Of a stretch of 64,000 nucleotides of DNA, positions 42,754 to 50,650 are shown in pieces. The position numbers were made by a program, and so were the translations under genes. Positions within the stretch are counted from its first letter, which is position 1. Every line of letters begins with the position of its first letter. The notes under the pieces are model-generated. The model was not told the DNA's origin. It did not search any database and worked only from the letters and a program-made list of their open reading frames with translations. Location: positions 1-64,000 of the forward strand of contig CAILKO010000045.1 of assembly GCA_903834835.1 (NCBI GenBank), read 5' to 3'. This stretch comes from an uncultured Pseudomonadota bacterium (GTDB lineage: Bacteria; Pseudomonadota; Gammaproteobacteria; Burkholderiales; SG8-39).

Positions 42754-43236
42754 TCAGGCCTTTCCACTTGCTGCAGACTTCTTCCGGATCTGCTCGGCGA
42801 ATGCGGTCGAGAATGCCTCGAGCATGTTGGTCCTGGTCATCTGCCCGGCCGCATCCTTCGTGATGCGGTAAATCGCCCCGGTCGCCTTCGCGAACACCTC
42901 AAGCGTCGTGCAGCCGTCCTTGCCTGCGGTCTTGGGGCCATAGAACTCGTTCGCCTTCGCGGTCAGCACATCGCCCGGGCGGTAGACCCGGCCTTCGGCG
43001 GTCAAGGTACCGCGCATGATGACCTCCACGCGCTCGCAGGCGTGCGCATGCTGCGTGATCACATAGCCGGGTTCCATGTCGAGTACGACGGCCATCGGCG
43101 TGTCGTCATCGTTCGGATCTCCAAGCGGAAAGTAGGACGACCTCAACCCCATCGAGCCCGATTGCTCGAACGGCAGCTTGAACCGCTCCGGCGCCTGCCA
43201 GTACGCGGCGTCCTCGTCCATAGAATAGTTCGGCAT
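42754..43236 (-). CDS. cupin-domain protein
   Basis: 160 aa from the ATG at 43236, which has AAGGAGGAG upstream. A single cupin barrel: GYVITQHAHACERVEVIMRGTLTAEG is motif 1 with HAH and a Glu, and GDVLTAKANEFYGP is motif 2. The His expected in motif 2 is not obvious, so metal binding may be incomplete. It is co-transcribed with the Rieske oxygenase downstream, which suggests a sensing, isomerase or dioxygenase step for the same substrate. Confidence 0.75.
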   Translation of the reverse strand: MPNYSMDEDAAYWQAPERFKLPFEQSGSMGLRSSYFPLGDPNDDDTPMAVVLDMEPGYVITQHAHACERVEVIMRGTLTAEGRVYRPGDVLTAKANEFYGPKTAGKDGCTTLEVFAKATGAIYRITKDAAGQMTRTNMLEAFSTAFAEQIRKKSAASGKA

Positions 43237-43538
43237 CCTCACTCCTCCTTTTGCTGTCGTTGCGCTGCCACCCGCCACCCCGCGGTGAAGTTCGCGCCGC
43301 ATTCCAGGATTTCCCGTCGGGCGTCGATTGCAGCCTGCACTGCGCGACTATACCCCCGCTCCGGCGGAGGGCAAACCCTCGCGGGTCCGGATTTCGCCCG
43401 CAGTGCGGCCTCGATTTCTCCCCGCACTGCAGCAAGCTGCGCGCTTGAGCCGCTCTGTGTAAAGTGCTGTAATCTGCGCCCGGTCGAAGAGTCGGTTTCC
43501 GAGCGCCCACCGCGCGAATTCATACTGGGAGAGAGGTC
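43237..43538. promoter_or_regulatory. divergent intergenic region with repeated GCACTGC
   Basis: 302 bp between the cupin gene and the ABC binding-protein gene. No coding frame of credible composition is seen. GCACTGC occurs at 43337-43343 and 43424-43430 and in inverted form (GCAGTGC) at 43400-43406. A possible sigma-70 promoter toward the ABC operon is TTGAGC (43445) with TGTAAT about 18 bp later. Assignments are tentative. Confidence 0.35.
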
Positions 43539-44501
43539 ATGTCGAAGTTTTCGAAGATTGCCGCATTCGCTGCGGCACTCGTGCTGGCTGCGGGCGCCGC
43601 CCAGGCCCAGAGCGTCAAGGGCAAGCGTGTTGTCCTGCTGACCGGCCCGACTACCACGCCGTGGGTTGCCGCCTACTTCAAGCAGTTCATCGCCAATCTC
43701 GCAGCCGAAGGCATCGACGCCAAGCTCCTCAGCTCGCCCGGCGACGTGGCCGTCCAGGCGCAGCACCTCGATGATGCGGTTGCACAGCGCAACGACCTCA
43801 TCGTGCTGAACGCGATCAACGAAGTCGCCGTGGTTCCGGCGCTCGAGCGCGCCAAGGCGGCCAAGATTCCCGTGGTGCTGGTCCAGCAGGAAATGCCGGG
43901 GCGCGAGGACCTGTTCGTCACCTACGTCGGCGACAATTCCCGCGCACGCGGTGTCGCGCCGGTGGAAACGATGGTCAAGGCGCTCGGCGCAAAGGGCGCC
44001 CAGCCCAAGCTCGCCGTGATCCAGGGTGCACCGGGCCAGTTCCAGGTGATCGAGATCAACAAGGGGCTGAAGGAGCTGCTGTCCAAGACCAGCGTCCAGA
44101 TTGCGGCGACCGAGGGCACCAGCTGGCGGATCGATGAAGCCGGTGCCAACGCGCGCCGCCTGCTGGTCCGCTTCCAGCCCCAGGGCGGGCTGCAGGGCTT
44201 CTACACCATGATGGACCCGTTTGCGACCCAGGTAATCCAGGCGATCGAGGCTGGCGGTCAGAAGCCCGGTCAGGATGTGCTCGTGTTCTCCTCGTCCTGC
44301 ACCAAGGACGGCATCCAGGCGGTCCGCGACGGCAAGCTCTTCGCAACAGTCGACAACGGCCCGATCAAGATCGCGGAAGCCGCCTCCAAGGTCGTACTGC
44401 AGGTGCTGCGCGGCGAGCGCACCGCGAAGACGATCTACACACCGAGCCAGGTCGTAACCAAAGAGAACGTCGAGCAGCACGCCGCCAGCTGCACGTTCTG
44501 A
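43539..44501 (+). CDS. ribose-type ABC transporter substrate-binding protein
   Basis: 320 aa. Signal peptide about 1-24 (FAAALVLAAGAAQAQ). The periplasmic binding protein type 1 fold is indicated by VVLLTGPTTTPWVAAYFKQF, LIVLNAINEVAVVPALERAKAAKIPVVLVQQE, and FVTYVGDNSRARG. It resembles RbsB-type receptors (sugars, autoinducer, cyclitols), but the setting among oxygenases suggests a non-sugar ligand. GGGAGAG precedes the ATG. Two hairpins separate it from the ATPase gene, as often seen to raise binding-protein expression. Confidence 0.88.
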   Translation: MSKFSKIAAFAAALVLAAGAAQAQSVKGKRVVLLTGPTTTPWVAAYFKQFIANLAAEGIDAKLLSSPGDVAVQAQHLDDAVAQRNDLIVLNAINEVAVVPALERAKAAKIPVVLVQQEMPGREDLFVTYVGDNSRARGVAPVETMVKALGAKGAQPKLAVIQGAPGQFQVIEINKGLKELLSKTSVQIAATEGTSWRIDEAGANARRLLVRFQPQGGLQGFYTMMDPFATQVIQAIEAGGQKPGQDVLVFSSSCTKDGIQAVRDGKLFATVDNGPIKIAEAASKVVLQVLRGERTAKTIYTPSQVVTKENVEQHAASCTF

Positions 44502-44525
44502 GCTGAATCGGACTGCGATGCAAAT

Positions 44526-44550
44526 CGAGGGCGGCCGCGTGCCGCCCTCG
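44526..44550 (+). terminator. 10-bp perfect hairpin after the binding-protein gene
   Basis: CGAGGGCGGC, loop CGCGT, GCCGCCCTCG, followed by GTCTTGTC, only weakly T-rich. Probably a leaky terminator or mRNA-stabilising structure that lets the binding protein exceed the downstream transporter subunits. Confidence 0.6.
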
Positions 44551-44563
44551 GTCTTGTCGGGCC

Positions 44564-44585
44564 CGGGATTCCATACAGAATCCCG
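44564..44585 (+). repeat. second hairpin in the same spacer
   Basis: CGGGATTC, loop CATACA, GAATCCCG: an 8-bp perfect stem 14 bp after the first hairpin, then two further GAATCC units. No T-run follows. Likely acts with the first hairpin on differential expression. Confidence 0.5.
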
Positions 44586-44633
44586 AATCCGAATCCCGCC
44601 GGCAGCTGCCGGACGTACTACGGAACTCGCACG

Positions 44634-46190
44634 ATGAGTGAACAGGCTGCACAGAGCGACCTGCTGGCCGTCGCCGGGATCTCCAAGCGCTTCGGCGTGG
44701 TCCAGGCGCTGGACGAGGTCTCGTTTTCTGTTCGCGCAGGAGAAGTGCACGCGATCTGCGGCGAGAACGGCGCCGGCAAGAGCACGCTCGTCAAGATCCT
44801 GATGGGCGTCTACCAGCCGGACGCGGGCGAGATCCGGATCGCGGATCGCGCAGTGCACATCGGTTCTCCGCGCCGCGGTCAGAGCCTCGGCATCGCACTG
44901 GTCTCCCAGGAGCTTTCACTCGCGCCCGACCTCGACGTCGAGGACAACATCTGGCTGGGATCCAACCGGGTTCCCTTTTTCCACCGCAGTCGCGAACTCC
45001 ACCGACGCGCGGCCGAGGTGCTGGCCTCGCTTGGCATGGACGAATCAATGCTGTCGCGGCGTGTTTCCGCGCTGTCGCTCGCGGAGCGTCAGCTGATCGA
45101 GATCGCGCGCAATCTGTGCCGCGAGTCGAAAGTCCTGATTCTCGACGAACCGACTGCAACGCTTTCCGACAACGACATCGAGCGCCTGTTCATCGCGATG
45201 CGGGGCGTCAGGGAACAGGGCCACGCGGTCGTCTATATCACTCACCGGCTGGGCGAAGTATTCGAGATCTGCGACCGCGTGACCGTCCTGCGGAACGGCC
45301 GGCTCATCGCGACCCACGATACGGCATCGATCGATCGATCGCATCTGATCGAGGAGATGATCGGCGGACGGCTGGAAGCGCTCTATCCCGAACCGGACAC
45401 CGCTACCGACGAGCGCGTGCTGGACGTGCGCGACCTCTCGGTCCCCGGCGCACTGAGATCACTATCGTTCAATGTCGCCAAGGGGCAGATACTCGGCATC
45501 GCCGGCCAGATCGGCTCGGGTGCAAACGAAATCACGCGCGCGCTCGCGGGACTGATCCCGGGAGCATCCGGCGCTCTGGTGCTGCGCGGCAACCCGACCC
45601 CGCTGGCGGGGCGCGGGGCCATGCTCGCAGCCGGTATCGAATTCGTTTCGGAAGACCGTGCGGGCGAAAGCATTTTCGCTGGCCGGGCGGTCGCCGAGAA
45701 CCTGCTCGCGACACGTCTTGCCCAGCTGACCCGCCTCGGGATGGTGTCGCGCGCTCCGTTCGATCAGGCCGCTCGCAACGCCGCGAAACTGGTCGGCGTC
45801 GACCCTGTCCGTCTGCCGCACCCGATCAGCGTGCTCTCGGGCGGCAACCAGCAGAAGACCATCTTCGGCCGCTTCCTGGATCACAGCCGGACACCGGAGG
45901 GGAAACGCGACGTCGGCCTCATCCTGATGAACGAACCGACGCGCGGCGTGGATGTCGGCGCGCGCTCCGACCTGTATCAACTGATGCGCGAGTACTGCAA
46001 GCTCGGGTTCAGCATCGTGATGTACAGCACCGACCTGGAAGAACTGCTCGGCATGTCCGACGAAATCATCACGCTCTATCGCGGCGAGCAGATCGGCCGC
46101 TACACGCGCGCCGAGGCGAACCTGCCGCGCGTGCTCGCCGACATCACCCATGCGGAAGGTCGCGCCCACGGTGCAAAGGAGGCCGCATGA
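44634..46190 (+). CDS. ribose-type ABC transporter ATP-binding protein (two NBDs)
   Basis: 518 aa, tandem ATPase like RbsA. N-domain: Walker A GENGAGKST, a signature-like LSLAERQ, Walker B LILDEPTATL. C-domain: a degenerate Walker A (GQIGSGANE), signature LSGGNQQK and Walker B LILMNEPTRGVD with Asn in place of Asp. Having one competent and one degenerate site is usual in this family. The stop overlaps the first permease start (ATGA). Confidence 0.92.
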   Translation: MSEQAAQSDLLAVAGISKRFGVVQALDEVSFSVRAGEVHAICGENGAGKSTLVKILMGVYQPDAGEIRIADRAVHIGSPRRGQSLGIALVSQELSLAPDLDVEDNIWLGSNRVPFFHRSRELHRRAAEVLASLGMDESMLSRRVSALSLAERQLIEIARNLCRESKVLILDEPTATLSDNDIERLFIAMRGVREQGHAVVYITHRLGEVFEICDRVTVLRNGRLIATHDTASIDRSHLIEEMIGGRLEALYPEPDTATDERVLDVRDLSVPGALRSLSFNVAKGQILGIAGQIGSGANEITRALAGLIPGASGALVLRGNPTPLAGRGAMLAAGIEFVSEDRAGESIFAGRAVAENLLATRLAQLTRLGMVSRAPFDQAARNAAKLVGVDPVRLPHPISVLSGGNQQKTIFGRFLDHSRTPEGKRDVGLILMNEPTRGVDVGARSDLYQLMREYCKLGFSIVMYSTDLEELLGMSDEIITLYRGEQIGRYTRAEANLPRVLADITHAEGRAHGAKEAA

Positions 46191-47134
46191 GTCCGGCTGC
46201 AGGTGCGCGTGACTGGGACGCCCGCCGGATCGCGAGTATCGGCGTCCGGGTCGCAGTCGGCATCGCGGTCATTGCCGCGGGCCTCGCGACGCCCGGGTTC
46301 TTTTCCATTCCGGCGCTGAATGCGGTGCTGAGCGCGGCCGCCCTGCTGGGTCTGGTCGCGGTGGGCATGACGTTCATCACGATCTCTGGAAACTTCCTGT
46401 CGCTCGCGGTGGGCGTGTCGGTCGCCGCCTGCTGCATCACCTTCATCGCTGCGTCGCGCTGGGGCATGGCGGCAGCGCTCATACTCTCCATCATTGCCGG
46501 AATCGTGATGAACGCGGTGCAGGGCTTCATCATCGCCTACTTCAGGGCCAATCCGATCATCGTCTCGATCGCGGCCTTCGGCCTGCTGCTCGCCGGGGTG
46601 GCCTATGCCTCCGACGCCCAGACCATGTACCCGGTCCCAGGTTTCAATCTCGATCTTCTGCGCGGCAAGATCTGGGGCATCGAGACCGCCACGCTGGTAT
46701 TCGTGCTGTCCGCCGTCCTCGCCCAGATCTTCATCGTGCGCAGCCGGTTCGGCCGCGAGTTGTACCTGGTCGGCGCCAATCCGCGCGCGGCCGATGTGGC
46801 CGGCATCAGCGCCACCCGTGTGGTCACGGTCGCCTACGGCATTGCAGGATTGTTCTGTGCGCTCTCCGGCATCCTGGCCGGCGCGCGCGCGCAGATCGGC
46901 ACGCTCGACATGGGCGTCGGCTACGAGTACGACGCCTTCGCCGCCATCCTCCTCGGGGGCACGGCCATGCACGGCGGCCACGGCTCGCCGATCCGCACAT
47001 TTTTCGGCGCCATCATCTACGCGGCGATCGCGACGATCGTCGTGATGCGCGGCTATTCGATCGGCGTGCAGCTCCTGCTGAACGGCGTGCTGATTCTCAT
47101 CGCAGTCTGCCTCTACGCACTGGAGGAGCATTGA
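46187..47134 (+). CDS. ribose-type ABC transporter permease 1
   Basis: 315 aa with about nine hydrophobic segments. GLVAVGMTFITISGNFLSLAVGVSVA and ANPIIVSIAAFGLLLAGVAY are standard RbsC elements, as is GRELYLVGANPRAADVAGISATRV in the cytoplasmic coupling loop. The ATG overlaps the ATPase stop by 4 bases; its own stop overlaps the TTG start of the second permease. The two permeases are clearly different in sequence, so a heterodimeric channel is likely. Confidence 0.9.
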   Translation: MSPAAGARDWDARRIASIGVRVAVGIAVIAAGLATPGFFSIPALNAVLSAAALLGLVAVGMTFITISGNFLSLAVGVSVAACCITFIAASRWGMAAALILSIIAGIVMNAVQGFIIAYFRANPIIVSIAAFGLLLAGVAYASDAQTMYPVPGFNLDLLRGKIWGIETATLVFVLSAVLAQIFIVRSRFGRELYLVGANPRAADVAGISATRVVTVAYGIAGLFCALSGILAGARAQIGTLDMGVGYEYDAFAAILLGGTAMHGGHGSPIRTFFGAIIYAAIATIVVMRGYSIGVQLLLNGVLILIAVCLYALEEH

Positions 47135-48159
47135 ACACTCCCGCCGGCCGGCCCTCGAATCCGCTCGCACGGTTACTCGATACCTATGCCCCGCCGAACG
47201 GCCGGGCGCTGTGGTTCCTCATCCTTGTCATCGCATTTCTTGCAGCGCTGGATGCGGGGGGCGGCAGACTGCTGAACCTCGGTACGGTGTTCAGTGTCAC
47301 ACAGCTCTTTGCGACCTACGGGCTGGTCGCGCTCGGTTTCGGCATGGTGATGATGCTGCGCGAATTCGACGTATCGCTCGCCGGCTCGTTCAGCCTCGGG
47401 GGCGTGGTTGCGGTGCTGGTCGGTGGCAGCAACCCGGTGCTCGGCGCGCTTGCCGGCATGGCAGTCGGCGTAGCGGCCGGCCTGATCCAGGGCGGTCTCC
47501 TCGTGTGGCTGCGCATACCCGCGATCAGCGTGACGCTGGGCGGCCTGCTGATCATGTCAGGACTCGCCTTCGTGCTCTCGGGCGGCACCACCATTTCCTA
47601 TCCGAACCGCGATGTGACGCGCTGGCTGCAGGAATCCGAACTCGGCGGCATGATTTCCCACCGCGGACTCATCGTACTCGCGTTCTACGTGCTCGCCGCC
47701 TGGCTCTATACGCATACCCGGATCGGCCGCGATCTCATCGCGTCGGGATCGAATCGTGCCGGTGCCGGTAACGCCGGCGTGAACACCAGTGCCCTGCTCG
47801 TTGCCGCACTGACGGTTGCGGGCGGTCTGTCCGCCCTTGGCGGCGTGCTTCTCTGCTACGGCCTTGCGGCAGCAGCGGGCCAGGCGCTGGCGGACGTCCT
47901 CGCCCCCGCCACGGCTGCAGCCATCATCGGCGGCGTGTCGCTGGGCGGCGGCAAGGGTCGCCCGATGGGCATCCTGATCGGCGTACTGATCATCTGTCTG
48001 CTACGCTCGGGGCTCACGGCTCTGGGCACAGGTCCCAAGGCGCTGGACGCGATCACCGGCGCGGTGCTGCTCTTCGTTGCGGTTCTGGATGGCAGCCAAC
48101 TGCAGGACAGGCTGATCGGCTGGAAGCGTACGCTGGGCGCACGCTTGGGCCGATCCTGA
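47131..48159 (+). CDS. ribose-type ABC transporter permease 2 (TTG start)
   Basis: 342 aa. RbsC-like: ATYGLVALGFGMVMMLREFDVSLAGSFSLGG, PAISVTLGGLLIMSGLAFVLSGG, and the coupling loop GRDLIASGSNRAGAGNAGVN. The start is a TTG overlapping the previous stop (TTGA), with GGAGG 5 bp upstream, and no ATG is available near it. It ends 36 bp before the amidohydrolase gene, which probably shares the transcript. Confidence 0.88.
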   Translation: MNTPAGRPSNPLARLLDTYAPPNGRALWFLILVIAFLAALDAGGGRLLNLGTVFSVTQLFATYGLVALGFGMVMMLREFDVSLAGSFSLGGVVAVLVGGSNPVLGALAGMAVGVAAGLIQGGLLVWLRIPAISVTLGGLLIMSGLAFVLSGGTTISYPNRDVTRWLQESELGGMISHRGLIVLAFYVLAAWLYTHTRIGRDLIASGSNRAGAGNAGVNTSALLVAALTVAGGLSALGGVLLCYGLAAAAGQALADVLAPATAAAIIGGVSLGGGKGRPMGILIGVLIICLLRSGLTALGTGPKALDAITGAVLLFVAVLDGSQLQDRLIGWKRTLGARLGRS

Positions 48160-48195
48160 GCCGTTTCGCAACCATTTCTCACGAGGGAGGAACTC

Positions 48196-49281
48196 ATGGC
48201 TTACAAGGGCTACACGATTCTGGATGGCGACGGTCATGTCATAGAGAGCTTGGAAGGCATCAACAAGCTGATGCCCGAGGTCTATCACGCGCCCTTCAAG
48301 GCGGGTCATCCGTTCTACAAACCTTTCGGTCAGCTCGATCACATGCATCAGACGAGCCTGCTGGATTTCATGCCCGGTTCATTCAACTTTCTGACCGGCC
48401 CGAAGGAATGGCAGGAGTTCGCCGGTAAGGTCGGCGTGGATGCATCGGTACTGTATCCGACTTGGGGTCTCGCCATCGGCAAGATCACCGACGTCCAGTT
48501 CTCGGTCGACGCCTGCCGTGCGTACAACGACTGGCTGTACCAGACCTACATGAAGCAGAGTCCGGTGTTCAAGGGGGTCTGCCTGCTTCCGATGGATGAT
48601 GTGGAAGCTGCCGTGATCGAACTGCGTCGCGCGGTGAAGGAACTCGGCATGTGCGGCGCGATGATCGCCTCCACCGGCTTCCAGTCCCATATCGGGCACA
48701 AGCGCTACTGGCCGATCTACGAAGAGGCGGACCGGCTCGGTTGCGCGATGGCGGTGCATGGCGGGGCCCATGAGAACTTCGGCATGGACGATCTCAGCCC
48801 CTTCGCGGCGGTGCACGCGCTCGGCCATCCCTTTGGCCAGATGATCTGCTTCGCCTCGGTGATCTTCCACGGTCTGTGCGACCGCTTCCCGCGCGTCAAA
48901 TGGGCTTTTCTGGAGGGCGGCGTCGCCTGGTTACTGATGTGCCTCGAACGATTCGAGGGTTCCTACGCCGGCTTCACCCCGAGGGATACGGGCAAGCGCT
49001 TCTTCGACATCAAGAAGGGCGAGAAGGTGTTCGACTACATCGCGCGTCATGTGGATGCCGGCCGCCTGTTCGTGGGCTGCGAAGGCGATGAGCCCAATCT
49101 CGCTGACGCGGTGCGCGATATCGGCGACAAGCCGTTTATCTTCTCGAGCGACTTCCCGCACGAGGTGAACATCGAATCCTGCCAGCACGAGATCGACGAA
49201 CTGCTGGAGAACGAGAAGCTCACCAAGGCGAACAAGGAAGCTATCCTTTCCGGCAACGCGAGGCGTCTGTACGGGATCTGA
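48196..49281 (+). CDS. amidohydrolase-family metal hydrolase/decarboxylase
   Basis: 361 aa. Metal-binding start ILDGDGHVIESLEG, then CAMAVHGGAHENFGMDDL, VKWAFLEGGVAWLL and the terminal acid in FSSDFPHEVNIE. Like the protein at 38327 it belongs to the amidohydrolase_2 clade (ACMSD/resorcylate decarboxylase relatives), but the two are only distantly similar. GGGAGG lies before the ATG. Last gene after the ABC importer; it may act on the imported compound. Confidence 0.85.
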   Translation: MAYKGYTILDGDGHVIESLEGINKLMPEVYHAPFKAGHPFYKPFGQLDHMHQTSLLDFMPGSFNFLTGPKEWQEFAGKVGVDASVLYPTWGLAIGKITDVQFSVDACRAYNDWLYQTYMKQSPVFKGVCLLPMDDVEAAVIELRRAVKELGMCGAMIASTGFQSHIGHKRYWPIYEEADRLGCAMAVHGGAHENFGMDDLSPFAAVHALGHPFGQMICFASVIFHGLCDRFPRVKWAFLEGGVAWLLMCLERFEGSYAGFTPRDTGKRFFDIKKGEKVFDYIARHVDAGRLFVGCEGDEPNLADAVRDIGDKPFIFSSDFPHEVNIESCQHEIDELLENEKLTKANKEAILSGNARRLYGI

Positions 49282-49317
49282 TCCCCGCCCCCGCGGCAGC
49301 AAGACGCAGCGCTTTTC

Positions 49318-49355
49318 CCGGCAAGATAGTAACATATATGTTACTATCTTGCCGG
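49318..49355. repeat. 38-bp perfect palindrome, TAGTAAC-N6-GTTACTA family (copy 3)
   Basis: Core TAGTAAC-ATATAT-GTTACTA with outer arms CCGGCAAGA/TCTTGCCGG, fully self-complementary. It lies 37 bp after the amidohydrolase stop and 41 bp before the galE start. No T-run. It could form a very stable hairpin in RNA or cruciform DNA, or be a dyad operator. Confidence 0.87.
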
Positions 49356-49395
49356 TAGTCATCCTGAGTATTCCCCTGAACCGGACTTCTGTGAC

Positions 49396-50409
49396 GTGGC
49401 AGTGAAAAGCATCCTGGTCACCGGCGGTCTGGGCTTCATAGGCTCGCATACCTGCGTCACGCTCGCACAGGCCGGATTCCGGCTCGCGATCGTCGACAAC
49501 CTGTCCAACGCGAAGCGCTCGGTGCTGGATCGCATCCGCGCGCTCGCGCAGGGCGAGATCGATTTCCACGAGGCGGACATCCGCGATCGCCCTGCGCTCG
49601 ATCGCGCCATCGGCCGCGCCGCGGTCGACGCCGTGATCCATTTCGCCGGCCTCAAGGCGGTGGGCGAATCCGTCGAGAAGCCGCTGCTCTACTACGACAA
49701 CAACGTCGGCGGTACGGTGACGCTGATGCAGGCGATGGCCGCCGCCGGCGTGCGCCGCATGGTGTTCAGCTCGTCGGCCACGGTCTATGGCGAGCCGATC
49801 AGGCTGCCGATCACCGAAGATCATCCGCTGCGCCCGCAGAGCCCCTATGGTCAGACCAAGCTGATCGTCGAGCAGATGCTGGCTGACGAGGCACGCGCCG
49901 ACGATCGCTTCCGTTACGCAGCGCTGCGCTATTTCAATCCGATCGGCGCCCACCCGAGCGGCGGACTCGGCGAGGACCCGAACGGCATTCCGAACAATCT
50001 GCTGCCCTTTGTCTCCCAGGTGGCGACCGGCCTGCGGCCCGCCGTGCGGGTGTTCGGTCAGGATTACGACACGCACGACGGCACCGGCGTGCGCGACTAT
50101 ATCCACGTGATGGACCTCGCCGCCGGGCACCTCGCAGCTCTGAGGTTTCTCGAAGCGGCGAATGCATCGGTCACCGTCAATCTCGGCACCGGCAACGGCT
50201 ACTCGGTACTCGACGTGATCCGGGCCTACGAACGCGCCTCCGGCAGGCCCATCCCCGTTGACATGTCGCCGCGGCGCCCCGGGGATGTCGCAAGCTGCTA
50301 TGCCGCCCCGGCGCTTGCCGCCGAGCGGCTCGGCTGGCGCGCGCAGTTCGGCATCGACGAGATGTGCCGCGATGCCTGGGCCTGGGCCAGGAAAAACAGC
50401 GGCAGCTGA
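49396..50409 (+). CDS. galE: UDP-glucose 4-epimerase
   Basis: 337 aa starting from a GTG. NAD-binding GGLGFIGSHT near the N-terminus, the catalytic Ser-Tyr-Lys set in SSSATVYG and SPYGQTK, and the substrate-binding RYFNPIGAHPSG and GVRDYIHVMDLA. Length is standard. It interconverts UDP-glucose and UDP-galactose for surface polysaccharide and LPS. No other glycan genes are adjacent. Confidence 0.95.
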   Translation: MAVKSILVTGGLGFIGSHTCVTLAQAGFRLAIVDNLSNAKRSVLDRIRALAQGEIDFHEADIRDRPALDRAIGRAAVDAVIHFAGLKAVGESVEKPLLYYDNNVGGTVTLMQAMAAAGVRRMVFSSSATVYGEPIRLPITEDHPLRPQSPYGQTKLIVEQMLADEARADDRFRYAALRYFNPIGAHPSGGLGEDPNGIPNNLLPFVSQVATGLRPAVRVFGQDYDTHDGTGVRDYIHVMDLAAGHLAALRFLEAANASVTVNLGTGNGYSVLDVIRAYERASGRPIPVDMSPRRPGDVASCYAAPALAAERLGWRAQFGIDEMCRDAWAWARKNSGS

Positions 50410-50650
50410 TCCGGGCGCCCGGCATCCCGCGCAAGCCTGTCGCTTCGCACATGAGGCCACCGGACTGACCGGACAAGTCAGAGCCGGACGCGGCCGGAAT
50501 CACACATCCCGCCACCTGAAATCCGGTATAAAGCAGGGTGCTGTTGCCGGGTACATCTCGCCAGATGGCAAGGCTGTGCCTGCCTCACGCCACGACATTG
50601 ACCAGGACATTGTGCGTGCCGCCGGATTCGGCCGGTGCGAGGGGAAACAT
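50410..50650. other. intergenic region before the secretion gene pair
   Basis: 241 bp between galE and the Slam-like gene. A possible -10 (TATAAA, about 50529) is present; a Fur- or other metal-regulator box was not recognised. Probably holds the promoter for the two-gene unit that follows. Confidence 0.4.

Noticed and set aside
49318..49355. Palindrome family interpreted as integron attC sites
   Set aside because: The arms do not fit the RYYYAAC/GTTRRRY core sites, no bulged bases are present and no gene cassettes or integrase are seen.
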